Source: Diaporthe sp. PMI_573 (taxonomy: Eukaryota > Ascomycota > Sordariomycetes > Diaporthales > Diaporthaceae). From it: a stretch of 64,000 nt of DNA. The stretch covers positions 620,001 through 684,000 of the forward strand of contig JAJTUP010000008.1 of the NCBI GenBank assembly GCA_021399435.1, read 5' to 3'. The notes beneath the pieces were generated by a model that was not told where the DNA came from, did not search any database, and worked only from the letters and a program-made list of their open reading frames with translations. Positions 24,179-34,167 of the stretch are shown one piece after another. The position numbers were made by a program, and so were the translations under genes. How positions within the stretch are numbered: position 1 is the stretch's first letter; each line of letters opens with the position of its first letter.

Positions 24179-24241
24179 TGCGAAAACCGCGAGGTCTGCG
24201 AGGTTCGCGAGGTCTGCGAGGCCTGCAAATTGTGCGGGATT
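24179..24241 (+). repeat. 9-bp tandem repeat array B (same consensus)
   Basis: Seven 9-bp units (TGCGAAAAC, CGCGAGGTC, TGCGAGGTT, CGCGAGGTC, TGCGAGGCC, TGCAAATTG, TGCGGGATT). Because 9 is a multiple of 3, the array keeps a frame open with a Cys/Arg-Glu-Val triplet, but no gene is evident around it. Confidence 0.85.
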
Positions 24242-24474
24242 GTCAGTCCTGATGCCAGCCGTTCGCCCACGCATCTTTCGCGGATCTGCTTGCCGTGAGA
24301 AAAAGATGCCAGGCATACCAGTGATGTGGTGTTACTCTTCGTAAAATTCGCAGTTAACGATGCTATATATCTGGCCTGGGGAACCAAACCACATAGAGCC
24401 AAAGTGATGCCCTTCCTCGACAATCCCTTTGTTCTCAACATTTCCCACGATACTCCATATTCACTACAGAGTCT

Positions 24475-24804
24475 ATGAATGAGAAAGCTGCACGCCAACA
24501 AGAAACACAACGTCCTCCACATATACCCATAGCAACCAAGATGCCGACCCTCACATGGCCGTCCGAAAACATGACTGCTCTCCTTCCGTCGACGTTGGCA
24601 ACCATCCAGTCGACCTCAGATCAATCCCCCAACAATGGAACAGATACCATCGCTATCTTCTTCGGGATTGTGGGTACGATGATCAGCCTTGGCGGCCTTG
24701 CAATTGCGTATCGACAGCTTAGACTCACCTGGCAACACCGCCGCCAGCCCGAAAATCAGTCACTAGAGCATGACTCTATAACAGTGCCGAAAAATCACGG
24801 ATGA
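24475..24804 (+). CDS. Small single-pass membrane protein, hypothetical
   Basis: A 109-residue frame beginning at a real ATG (a second Met at codon 23 is an alternative start). Residues about 58-79 (TIAIFFGIVGTMISLGGLAI) form one clear transmembrane helix, followed by YRQLRLTWQHRR. The basic residues after the helix predict the C-terminus on the cytosolic side. The N-terminal half is Thr/Ser/Pro-rich with possible N-glycosylation sites (NMT, NGT). Tiny proteins of this plan, a T-D-T-I-A helix ending in a Y-x-Q-L-R stretch, are common in Pezizomycotina genomes. Their function is unknown to me. Confidence 0.55.
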   Translation: MNEKAARQQETQRPPHIPIATKMPTLTWPSENMTALLPSTLATIQSTSDQSPNNGTDTIAIFFGIVGTMISLGGLAIAYRQLRLTWQHRRQPENQSLEHDSITVPKNHG

Positions 24805-26208
24805 TCCAATATGATGTCAAAATTTTGCCTGCTGTCACTTACTCTGGTGTTCAGGCACCAGCGGGTGGACAGATGTGCGGACAAACGGGGCTCAAGGGCT
24901 CACCAATTGTTGTAAGCCCATAATCGAGTGGGTGAGGGATGAAGGCTGGGACACGATAATTTATGAGTTTGTCTAGGTGGTGAGAAACATGGATTTGGTG
25001 AGAACGAGGATATTACAAGGTTGAGGCTCCATGATGCTGTTAGAGCTGGCCGGGATCGCGAGAAATTCTTTCGACTTAGGTCAGCTAGTTGAATTGGACA
25101 GGAATCTTTTCATTCTGTACACTCAGGAAATTGTATTTGTATCAAAGCTCAAGAAGAGAAAAGAAGGAGGGCTCGAATAGGCCGGCGGTCTGCGTCATCC
25201 AAGTCGTTTCTTGTATTAGGACTGCTTGTAAATTGTTCAACCTTGGCTCGATGTCTAGGATCAGACTAGATTCCAATAATAGGTACCCCACAAAAAAGAA
25301 CGGGAAGCTGGCTCTCTATACTATAGTACTTACAAATGGCTTTCATGTTTCCAAATAGTTCCAATGCTTGCACCCTGGCCTTAGAGTAATGCCCTCGGGG
25401 TCATGACCGTCTAATGAGTCCGATAACCCTTGGGATGCCAGCAGGTGCAGTAGCACATTTATGTGGGCACCTAGGTATGTCGCCGACATGGGCATTGACT
25501 CTTGCCTCTTTGTGTTCTGTGATTCGGATCTTGCAAATCAGGGTGCTAAACCGGGGAGGTCTCATGAGGCGGTGGGTTGGATTGGCATTGATAGGAAGGA
25601 TGCCAAGTCTGCAGGACCAATCGTGATTAAGCACTCATGTCGTGCTACTTTGCCATACTCATGATCAAATTTTGACATTTGTTGCGCAAATTAGGCGTCT
25701 TACATCATCATTTCCGATTTGAGAAATTGAACAAACTATTTTGCTCGAAATCATGAAAATGAACTTGCTCAAGCGACCATCCATTACTTTGAACAGCATG
25801 AACAATAGACCCATGGACCTCGGTTCCTTTGAGCACTACAACGTACACAATGGTCTTCCATATAAATGCCTATTTTTAACGTGAAAGCTGTTGTCCGTTG
25901 TACTCAATATGCGTAGTCATGGAGTTATTGTTCTCTACACAAAGGCACGAGTGGGCCAATAGTAGAAGCTTAGAGTTGCTTGGAGATCGCGAAGGCAAAG
26001 GGTGTATAATTATGGCTATATAAACGAGTCTCTTGATCAGATGGAGAGGCTGACATCTCGGTTCCCACTCACACACAAATTCGAACCCTCGAAGCCACTC
26101 TGCAAAAGATTCCGGAAGAGTTTGACTTGCCAGGAACACTCTTGGCCATTCTACTAACGGTACTCAAGTAACTTTACGCAGAGCGGCCTTACGAGACCAA
26201 TAACGACC
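24805..26208. other. AT-rich intergenic region
   Basis: No gene recognised. A short open stretch at about 26050-26170 on the plus strand reads like an amphipathic helix, but it has no start codon and ends at TAA before the next gene. Confidence 0.5.
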
Positions 26209-26661
26209 ATGGCGGCATTCAAAAGCACTGCACAGTTTGTCATCATTCGTAATGGTGAGCAAGAAGGCGGCATCGCATGTTTCAAAAAGGTAGCACGAAA
26301 CGCCAAGGAGCTCCCGAAGTCTTCGCCTGTTCCCAATGGTCTTATCCCAGTGGCTACTTCTGAGGACGTTGAGACGTCGAAGCCGACCATTTCCGAGCTG
26401 GGTGCTCACGAGGTAGCCTTTGTCGCAGAGCTTGCAACGGTGAGTCACGAAGATCTCGACCACCTCATGCCAGACGCGCCTCCGCTTAGTGAAGTTGACG
26501 ATGATGATGTGATCATGGTCGATGCACCTGAGCTCGAGGTGCCTGAGCTCGATGTTCCTGAGCTCGATGTTCCTGAGCTAGACTCAACTGCTGAAGTGCT
26601 CATCATCGTCGAGGATACTGTGATGCAAGATGCCCCTCCTCTCAGCGCAGTCCAGGAATAA
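26209..26661 (+). CDS. Small acidic protein with VPELD repeats, hypothetical
   Basis: A 150-residue intronless frame. The ATG has a very strong context (ACCATGG). The N-terminal half is mixed and globular-looking (FVIIRNGEQEGGIACFKKV). The C-terminal half is strongly acidic, with DDDD and a tandem pentapeptide PELDV/PELEV at about residues 107-126. The motif DAPPLS occurs twice, before and after the repeats. No domain is recognised. Coding status rests on start context, length and coherent composition. Confidence 0.5.
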   Translation: MAAFKSTAQFVIIRNGEQEGGIACFKKVARNAKELPKSSPVPNGLIPVATSEDVETSKPTISELGAHEVAFVAELATVSHEDLDHLMPDAPPLSEVDDDDVIMVDAPELEVPELDVPELDVPELDSTAEVLIIVEDTVMQDAPPLSAVQE

Positions 26662-27315
26662 ATATAGGCAAGAATAACTTGTCCGGGTGAGTCATATATC
26701 GTGGTAAGGTAGCCCTGGAGGCGGTCTTGTTCTTCCCTATTTATTATTAAGAGAGTTCGCACTTTCCTAGAGTACATCAATCGATTTGATTTTCTTGCAA
26801 ACCAAAGTCCTTGTTCAATGTTGCTGTCTAATGTTACAATGTCACCTTCTCAAGCCTCGAAAGAACCCTCTCTTTGTGAAGACGTGATAATACGTGACAT
26901 TTTCAAATATCATATCAACGGTGTCTCGAAGTGGTAGGCCGTGTGAATTTCCTTAATAAACCCTCATTTCTAGCTCCTTGACCATTCCTTATTGCGTTAA
27001 TGTGGATACTACCCTTCCTATCAAGGGATTCAAGACAGATCAAGAGTGGCCTCAGAGACGGAAAGATGAGTCAGAAGTCCTGAATGATTATGATTAACTT
27101 ATAGTTATCGTCAATAAATCGGCGCAAATGACCGATTTTGACACCCTGGGCTGATAGCCAGCAATTTCCTCTGCCATGAATGACTCGACTTGCTCAAGCT
27201 CCCAGCACATGGGATATTGTTGGCAAGGGGTTCGACTGAGAAGGCTCTTGAAAGATGGGCGGTATGACCGGCTGTCTTGGTAATTCTGTCCGCTCTGGGA
27301 TATCCACTAATCTCA
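26662..27315. other. AT-rich intergenic region, no gene seen
   Basis: No recognisable domain or exon chain on either strand. Confidence 0.55.
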
Positions 27316-27732
27316 ATGGGAAGCATGAACATTAGTGAAATTGTCTTATCACTGATCCCCGAGTGGTTGACAAGTTCCGTCGACGAGGTCAGAGATCAAG
27401 GAGACATAATGGCAAATATGGTCAACAAAGACATTACTCGACTCCCAGTAGAGTCTGACCACCGCTGTCTAATACTGGCCTGGCCCCAATTGGCAAAAAT
27501 AGATGAGCTGAAGGTTGCTAAGAACCCAAGAGGAATACACCGTGGTCCTGACAGCGCGGGGGTGCCGGCCTCTTGTGCGAGCGATCGCTATAACCAGATG
27601 ACTTCCCCCAATCTTCCGAGGTTGGCAATATTCAACCTGGGCTTACGTACTCCGGTACCCACATATACGATCAGCAGCACCGTTTCTCGAGGTGGAGCAG
27701 AATCTTGGCAGATTCGGGACGCATTTTGTTAG
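27316..27732 (+). CDS. Possible small protein, doubtful
   Basis: A 138-codon plus-strand frame from an ATG, with a coherent N-terminal part (SEIVLSLIPEWLTSSVDEVR) and a less convincing C-terminal part. No domain or homologue is recognised. It overlaps the end of a coding-like minus-strand stretch, so at most one of the two is real. Confidence 0.2.
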   Translation: MGSMNISEIVLSLIPEWLTSSVDEVRDQGDIMANMVNKDITRLPVESDHRCLILAWPQLAKIDELKVAKNPRGIHRGPDSAGVPASCASDRYNQMTSPNLPRLAIFNLGLRTPVPTYTISSTVSRGGAESWQIRDAFC

Positions 27733-27934
27733 ACACAAGGCCTCGTGTGTCCTCGATGTTTTGGACATTGCTTGTCAAACTCGGTTCGCATGACAGCTTT
27801 TCGTCCGATGTCTGCAGCAGTATACGTGCAGAGGAGATGACGTCTCGAACAACAGAGTCTGGTAGAGGCCAATTAAGGTTGGAGCTCTGGTGGACCGCTG
27901 CTGCTATCTTTAGCAGGTTCAGGGCACCTTGGCG
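27671..27934 (-). other. Coding-like open stretch without a start codon (orphan exon or gene remnant)
   Basis: An 87-codon minus-strand frame begins just after a CAG acceptor-like site and ends at TGA. Its translation (for example ALNLLKIAAAVHQSSNLNWP, then VVRDVISSARILLQ) has the helical, balanced composition of real protein. There is no ATG and no clear upstream exon before the neighbouring promoter. It may be the remnant of a gene, or an exon whose partners I missed. Confidence 0.3.
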
Positions 27935-28368
27935 CTGAGGCCACCAGCACAGGCCAGCGCGGCCCCACTAGCTAATTAGGTGCTCGATAGCGCCCCCCTC
28001 CTCCTCCCCCGGAGGTTTAGCCGGGTCTTGTCGCGCTGGAGGCGCCCTCGTTCAATCCATCTCCCCCGGGGTGTGTGCGACTGAAACCAATCTCCAAGGA
28101 TTCTTTGATTACCCGGGGCATCCCATAATCAAATCTCGCAGATTATCCGATCTGTTGGTGCTATGAGAGACGTGTCTCTCGGCGTGGCACTCTAGCTACC
28201 TTTTAATTCCCGCCTTCCACCAACTTTCGACGACCACTCAACAAGATCCGAACCACCCCCCCACAACGACTGCCTCTATTGAGCTTCGCGAATCACCACC
28301 CGCGCCAGCACTCACATCACCCCATATCTACAGCCTGAAGAGTCTGAGCCTCAGACAAGTTTGCCAAG
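27935..28368 (+). promoter_or_regulatory. Promoter and leader of the Lys/Pro/Ala/Glu-rich gene
   Basis: Contains C/T-rich and CCAC-rich tracts (about 28200-28300) typical of fungal leaders just before the start codon at 28369. No gene is seen here. Confidence 0.4.
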
Positions 28369-29240
28369 ATGCCTGGAGTCCGTAAGTGCCATGCAACCTT
28401 ATCGTCAACCCCCTCGTCGACCGGCAACCATGGCGTCAACAGAGTCGGGAGGAGAGCTGTCTAGTTACACCGTGTGACGTGACAAGCCTCCAATGCCACG
28501 CCCGCAGGTTCTGGACGTCGAGCTTATCATGCCCTCCTCCTGCTCCTGCTCCTGCTCCCAATGGTACCCACTCCGATTCGTTCCAATGCTGACCGGCACC
28601 CCTCACAGCACCAAACGCGCTCAACAACTTGAAGGCCAAGTTCAGGGCTGTCTTCAAGAAGAAGGACGAGAAGAAGGCCGAGTCCAAGCCTGCTGAGGCA
28701 GCCAAGCCAGCTGAGGCGTCCAAGCCAGCCGACGCAACTCCTGCTACTGCTGCCGCCGCTACAGAGCCAGCCAAGACGGAGACTGCACCGGCTGGTAAGT
28801 CCCACCAGGTGAACAATCCCACCACACCAACAGTGAACTGATGCATGTCTTTTTTATTAGCCGCGCCCGCCGCCACTGCCGACGCCTCCAAGCCTGCCGA
28901 GGAGCCCAAGAAGGAGGAGAACCCCGCCGCGCCGGCGGCTGCTGCAGCCCCTGCCACGACCACCACCGAGTCCGCTCCCGCGGCCCCAGCCGCTGAGGCA
29001 GCGAAGCCGGCCGAGGAGGCCAAGCCTGCGGCCACCGAGGCTGCTCCTGCTGCCGACGCCGCCGCTTCCGCACCAGCACCGGCTGCTGCGACCACCGAGG
29101 ACACTCCTGCCGCTGCCCCGGCTGCCACCGAGGCCGCTGCCCCCGCTGAGGCCGCAAAGCCTGCTGAAGAGACCAAGCCTGCCGAGGAGACCAAGCCCGC
29201 GGAGGAGGCCAAGCCCGCCGCTACCGAGACTGCGAAGTAA
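28369..29240 (+). CDS. Low-complexity Lys/Pro/Ala/Glu-rich protein
   Basis: Three exons, 28369-28381, 28609-28794 and 28861-29240 (introns 227 and 66 nt, both GTAAGT/AG), give 192 residues. The 13-nt first exon is supported by AAGATG context and by exact frame joining. The N-terminus (PPNALNNLKAKFRAVFKKK) is a basic amphipathic helix that could bind membrane or nucleic acid. The rest is nearly pure A/P/K/E/T with repeated KPAEE and KPAEA units, so it is disordered. A 28-bp exact match links its third exon to the first exon of the coiled-coil gene 7 kb away. Function unknown. Spliced structure and strong codon bias favour a real, well-expressed gene. Confidence 0.8.
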
Positions 29241-29953
29241 TTGATACTCCGGGCGTTCTCGAGACAGAGCGGTATCTAAAAGTTTCCTCAGCGTGGCCAC
29301 TGCCCGCGGAATAAAGCACGAGACTTGCGTTTTGTTTTTCTCTCTTTTTCCTTCTGCGTTGTCGCATTATGAGAGAGCAGACTTTGGGTGCGTAATGGGT
29401 GTCTCAGGGTTGTGAACGGGGACTTGGTTTTTCTCGCATGGGAACTCGTCTGGCTTCGTGTTGTTTCTGTTTTCCTTCACTTCTACTAGTACCAGGGCCG
29501 TTGTTGTGTTGCACCCTCAGAGTTGAATAGATACCCTCAATATACCAGATTGCATTCGATTTGGCGTCCGTTGCTTCGGACTAGATGTTACTGAACGCGA
29601 CGTATCTTGACTGGGTAGTGGCAGGAGTTGAATGCATAGACTGTCATCTTAGCTGGCCTAGGAGATAGAAGACCTTTGAAATTTACTTTTGCAACTGCGT
29701 ACATGTTATGAATTCAGGTGTAGTGCCACAAGAATCCATGCCATGATGCTCTGTTCAGTGCCAGACACCTGGTTGATACGCATTCCAGATACACATTCAC
29801 CTTGCGATATCGTGCTTGTCAGCATTCTCACACCAGAAAATCGACAGAATACGTTGCAAGACCTCAGGTATATGAGTGGACATTAGCAATGTCACCAGAA
29901 GAGTAGAAGCTACAGGTTATACGTAAACGCTGCATCTGTTTGGCTATCTCTAC
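29241..29953. other. Convergent 3' intergenic region
   Basis: 3' UTR sequence between the plus-strand low-complexity gene and the minus-strand PP2A activator gene. No further gene is seen. Confidence 0.6.
29310..29315 (+). terminator. Possible poly(A) signal
   Basis: AATAAA 70 nt after the stop codon of the Lys/Pro/Ala/Glu-rich gene, followed by a T-rich stretch. Confidence 0.45.
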
Positions 29954-31459
29954 CTACTTTGCCCACGGTGCCTTTGTGACACTGATTTGGTTCCCAGCTG
30001 TGCCAGGGGGTCCATTCGGCCGTGGTGGCCCGGGCGGCAACATCGTCGGTCCTACGTTCTGGGGCCTCGCGGTCTGTGGCGGTTCATTTCCTCCTCGACC
30101 CCCTGGAGCCGGGCCCGGTACCCTGGAATAAGGGATGCCTGGCCCTGGCGGCCCAGGCATGCGTGTTGCCTTAGCCCAAGGCGCAGCCGTGCCAGCGGAC
30201 TGTGAAGGCGCTGCGGCGCTGGTGGGCTGGTTCGCCATGTGGACTGACTGCGGAGGCGCCGATGCCTCGGGGTCAATGTCCCAAGAGAACAGCGAGCCGA
30301 AGGGGAAGTGCTGCACGACGGGGAACTTGGATAGGACCTCGGCGTTGAACATCTTGATCATGCCCTTGTTGATCTTGCCCCAGCCGTCTTTGATCCCCGA
30401 CACGTCGTACAGGATGGGACTGTGTTCCCAGAAGGGACCCTTCTTGACGTCGTTGATGAACCCGACGGCGGAGAAATACATGTTGGTTTCTCGGAGCCGC
30501 TCCACGGCTTCAGGCTTGAGGATGTCGCCCGGCATCGGGGCGCGCTCGACGGAACCTTCGAGGGGCATGGTGTCGTCTTCGGTGATCGGGCGGGTGAATT
30601 GTGCGGATCCAAAGACGTATGGCATGAAGGAGTGGTCGTCGAGTCCCCAGACACCATGCGAGCCTGCTGGCTCGAGATTGTATGTGAGGATGAGACGGCG
30701 GACCACGTTTAGATATCTAGGCAATGTCAGTATGGTGTTCAGACAATAGCAAGAGTCAACCTACGGTTCAAAAACACCGAGCACAATACTGCGCTCAATT
30801 TCGCCGCCCTGGGCACCGTCTTTGAAAGCACCCAGCTTCCACAGGCAGCCCAGAAAGGCCAAGAAGCTCAGCTCATGCCCTGTGCCGTAGTCCAGTCTTT
30901 GAGGACTGCCAAATCCCCCGAGAAAGTACGCCCTCACTTCGTCGACGGCACGTTGGCTTTGGTTGTTCTCACCGCTCGCACCGGAGTCCTGAGCTGTGCT
31001 GTCTCCCGACGCTCCGAAGTTGATGATATCGGCACTCACAAACTCCTTCAAAAGGGCATCCACGTTGTCCTCCAGCAGCTGGTACCATTTACGGAAACTG
31101 ATGTTGCCAAACCTCCTCGGGCCAGGGTCGGGAGGTGCATCGTCAATGAATTTGGCCGTCCTATCTAGCAGTTCTCTCAGTTTGAGCACGGCGGCAGTGT
31201 CCTGCCGATTCCCTCCAACAAGGGGAAATGTCTTTGATGGTCCACTTGGTGACTTGCGTGGGCAGAGTGCTCGGTTGAGCTGCATGACAAAGACACCGAT
31301 GTCGCGGTAGGCCTTCGAGGTGAGGAAATGTGCGACATCTGGACCGTCGTTGATGCATTTGGAGGGTGCAGAGAAGCTGCGGGGCACCGATGGGTTGAGT
31401 ATCTCCAGTTGAGGCAGGTTAGCCGTCTGCTGGCCGGCGGCTTGTTTTGGGGGATCCAT
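29954..31459 (-). CDS. rrd1: Serine/threonine protein phosphatase 2A activator (PTPA, peptidyl-prolyl isomerase)
   Basis: Exons 31459-30765 and 30716-29954 (48-nt intron GTAGGT...CCTAG) give 485 residues. The PTPA fold is clear: [20 protein letters not shown] near the start, [11 protein letters not shown] in the middle, and the hallmark [20 protein letters not shown] at residues 247-266, followed by FGSAQ and [20 protein letters not shown] binds the PP2A catalytic subunit, helps load its metal ions and isomerises a proline; it acts in cytosol and nucleus. After the domain (about residue 400) comes a long Pro/Gly-rich tail ending VTKAPWAK. I associate such an extended tail with the fungal RRD1 branch rather than RRD2, but this sub-assignment is less certain than the family. 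It is divergent from the SANT-like gene, sharing a 0.56-kb upstream region. Confidence 0.95.
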
Positions 31460-32022
31460 CAGGGGCAGCAGGTGTTCAGTTTTCAGTCAACGATCGCGAT
31501 GGAGAGTTTCCGCCGTGAGGATATCGAGTAGCTGCCCACGTATTCCGGTACTGCTTGCCGGCACAGGCACTTGTGAACTCTGCCACGCAAGGCAGCCTAA
31601 CAGGGCCCCGAACCTACGAGACAGGCGGGAGGGCGCTGAAATGTATGCAAATATGAAGGGTCCACCCGGCTCGCAGGAAGATGAATGTGCAGTCGACGAA
31701 TAATTCAGGAAGAGGTCTACAAGCGATCACACTTCACAGCAAGCCTCCCCAAGGCCCCAGGGGTGAGGTCATATCTGGTTGGAAACAAAACCAGGGTTCG
31801 GGTTCCAGCTTCACAGTCGTCTGAACTGTGTTCGATCACCACCACAACCACGGTAACATCGAGAGAGCTGCAACGCTCCCCTCAACACCAAGCTCAAAGA
31901 TCGAGCGACGCGTCTATTGAGTTGTTTCATTCATGAAATAGCCACCGGGGCTTCATGTCTTGAATTTTCTGACTTCGACACGCCCCTCTCTCGACCGAGG
32001 TCAGGCTTACATACCAGGAAAG
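31460..32022. promoter_or_regulatory. Shared divergent promoter region
   Basis: Lies between the start codons of the PP2A activator (minus) and the SANT-like gene (plus). Both promoters must fit in these 0.56 kb. I see no strong TATA box. Confidence 0.5.
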
Positions 32023-34167
32023 ATGCCCAAGAGGCGTGGCACACGGTTGGTAGCCAAGCAGCTGCTTGATACCGCTGCCGAAGTCAACGGTCTGGATTAT
32101 TTTGATCGGGCTACCAAGCGGATGAGACCCAACAATGACAGCAATGGCCATATTCCAACATCTAAGGCTCCAAGAGATGAACTGGACGACCGTACGGCTA
32201 GGGCTGTGAGGCGTGAGGCTGTTAAGCTCAGCCAAACCCGGCAAGTCCGAGTTCAAAGGGTCTCACCTCGGCGAGGAAAAGTGCAGTTGTCTGAAGAGGA
32301 CGACAACGAGGACGAAGGCGGAGACTCGGCCGAGGAGGAGGAGGACGATGATGGTGGCGCAGATGGAGTCGATCATGCACGAATCACTCAGGCTATGAAT
32401 CAAGCGCGGAATCGGACCACGAAGCCGACGATCAATGGTATTGGCTCGCTGCAGCGGAACAATCAGCCCCAGCGTACTGAGCCATCGTCGGGCAATGGAG
32501 AGGACGACCAAGAAGAACTTCTCTTGTCTCAGTCCCCAGAAGGCGATAACACCCATGTGCCACGAGATACCAACGACAGGTCTAGAGGTAGGCATGGCGC
32601 AAACAGCAAGGCACCTCAGCAACAGAAGCAGCGAAGCCACAAAGGCCGTGGCAGGCCGAGTCAAAAGAACAATACGAATACCTCCCCGCCTGATGAGGAA
32701 GAGAGTGAGGTTGAGTCCTCAACTGAAATTGATGATCAATTTGCCGAGGATACGGACTTTGTCGAGGCTCCTCAGCAAGGGGAGAAGACAGAGACGGTCA
32801 AGGTCATTATCAACAGCATGGGTGGAATCTTCAAGACATTGCAACACCCAGCATGGACAGGATCAACCCATTGGACCCGCGAATTTGGAAGCGACAACAA
32901 CGATGAAGACCAAAAGACCTGTAGAACACGCTCCGGGAAAGTCCTGATGAATGAAATGCAGGGCATGAACAATATTTTGGAAGAGGCGACCGATATTCAG
33001 GAGGAGCCATCCGAAGATGACTATGACTTCACAACAACAGCGATTGCGTACCTGAGGACGAAAAGCGTGGACGTTCAACAACACCTTTCACACATAGATA
33101 AGATTGTCGACGAGATTTGTTGCCGAAAACTGCTTCCAGTCCCACGCACAGGGAATTCAGGCACTATAGCGCAAGCTGTCAAGAAGAGGAAGGCGCTGCT
33201 GAGAGATTTGTCACAGCGGTTGATTCCCATGCTGATGATTACCGTGAAAAAGGCATGCGGCATCTGTCCATCAGAAGACAACCGATCAAGGATGACACTC
33301 CATCTCGACTGCTACAGGCTTCAATTCTTTTTGAGGCCTCTCGCTTGGGCTGACAGACTCCATAAGGCCTTGGAAAGGGGTCTTAAGCAAGCAACCGGGA
33401 ACGAAGAGTCACAGACCGACGGCGACGATCCTGATGAAGGCGGGTCCAAGGCACAGGATTCCGAAAAGAAAGCACGTGCGGCTTTTGGATCGCAGTTGGA
33501 TGCTCTGTTTTCTGCTTGCAGGAAAGCCGAAAGAGAGATACAGGACAAGGCCACACAAGCTGAGCGACAAGAACGCGAGGATGAAAACAAGCGTCAGGAC
33601 CGAGAACGGCAAGCCGAGCGGCAACGAGAGATTGATGCCGACGAAAAGCGAAAACAAGATGAGCAGATCAGAAGAGATGACAAGCGGTTGCAAGCCTTTA
33701 TCAAAGCTACGCATGCTTTGAGATTCAAACCGGATCCCATGAAAGAAAAATGGGATCAGAGTCAGGCCGCCTTGCCCGAGCACTTGCGAGCCACTTCTAC
33801 TGTGAGAGCGGCACAAGGTGGGAGCTCGGCGGGCCACGGCCAGAGCACCGCTGGAGCGGCTCGCTCTCAAGGCGCGACATCTAGAAATGCTAGAGCCGAG
33901 CCTGTCTATCAATCGGATGATCCCTTTTTGGACAATTATCGGCCCCGGTCGCAACAAGCGAGCAACACGAGCAGGCCATGGTCCGAGGTGGAAGAGAAAG
34001 CCATGATCCGGGCCATACGATACAAGCGGAATTACGATGTGGTATTAATGGCGCAAAAGCTGCGACGCTCGGAGGACGATGTTGCGAGGAAGGCTGCATT
34101 GTTGAAGCAGGGCTACCGTGAAGCGTACACGCAGAGAGGCGTTGAGATCCCCGCCTGGGCTCTGTAA
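32023..34167 (+). CDS. AT-hook / SANT-like nuclear protein, function unknown
   Basis: A 714-residue intronless frame starting at MPKRRGTRL (ATG in GAAAGATG context). Order along the protein: basic N-terminus; acidic run EEEEDDDGG near residue 105; an AT-hook-like KGRGRPSQK near 210; a folded, Cys-containing central block (about 345-450) including HIDKIVDEICCRKLLP; a long charged coiled coil rich in ERQ/DDKR (about 510-590); and a C-terminal Myb/SANT-like helix set from residue 653 (WSEVEEKAMIRAIRYKRNYD ... PAWAL). The parts suggest chromatin or DNA binding in the nucleus. I do not recognise the exact family. Confidence 0.85.
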   Translation: MPKRRGTRLVAKQLLDTAAEVNGLDYFDRATKRMRPNNDSNGHIPTSKAPRDELDDRTARAVRREAVKLSQTRQVRVQRVSPRRGKVQLSEEDDNEDEGGDSAEEEEDDDGGADGVDHARITQAMNQARNRTTKPTINGIGSLQRNNQPQRTEPSSGNGEDDQEELLLSQSPEGDNTHVPRDTNDRSRGRHGANSKAPQQQKQRSHKGRGRPSQKNNTNTSPPDEEESEVESSTEIDDQFAEDTDFVEAPQQGEKTETVKVIINSMGGIFKTLQHPAWTGSTHWTREFGSDNNDEDQKTCRTRSGKVLMNEMQGMNNILEEATDIQEEPSEDDYDFTTTAIAYLRTKSVDVQQHLSHIDKIVDEICCRKLLPVPRTGNSGTIAQAVKKRKALLRDLSQRLIPMLMITVKKACGICPSEDNRSRMTLHLDCYRLQFFLRPLAWADRLHKALERGLKQATGNEESQTDGDDPDEGGSKAQDSEKKARAAFGSQLDALFSACRKAEREIQDKATQAERQEREDENKRQDRERQAERQREIDADEKRKQDEQIRRDDKRLQAFIKATHALRFKPDPMKEKWDQSQAALPEHLRATSTVRAAQGGSSAGHGQSTAGAARSQGATSRNARAEPVYQSDDPFLDNYRPRSQQASNTSRPWSEVEEKAMIRAIRYKRNYDVVLMAQKLRRSEDDVARKAALLKQGYREAYTQRGVEIPAWAL

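Larger units (their letters stand above)
23726..24474. other. Intergenic region with two 9-bp repeat arrays
   Basis: Shared upstream region of the divergent Zn2Cys6/ankyrin gene (minus) and the small membrane-protein gene (plus). Apart from the two 9-bp arrays listed separately I see no gene. Confidence 0.55.

Noticed and set aside
28436..29212. 258-codon minus-strand frame, Ala/Gly/Ser-rich
   Set aside because: It is the antisense of the Lys/Pro/Ala/Glu-rich coding exons and of their introns; low-complexity sense codons keep the other strand open.
31960..32022. Upstream extension of the SANT-like protein by 21 codons
   Set aside because: The extension would begin at TTG; the first ATG, at 32023, is in a good context and starts a basic nuclear-type N-terminus.
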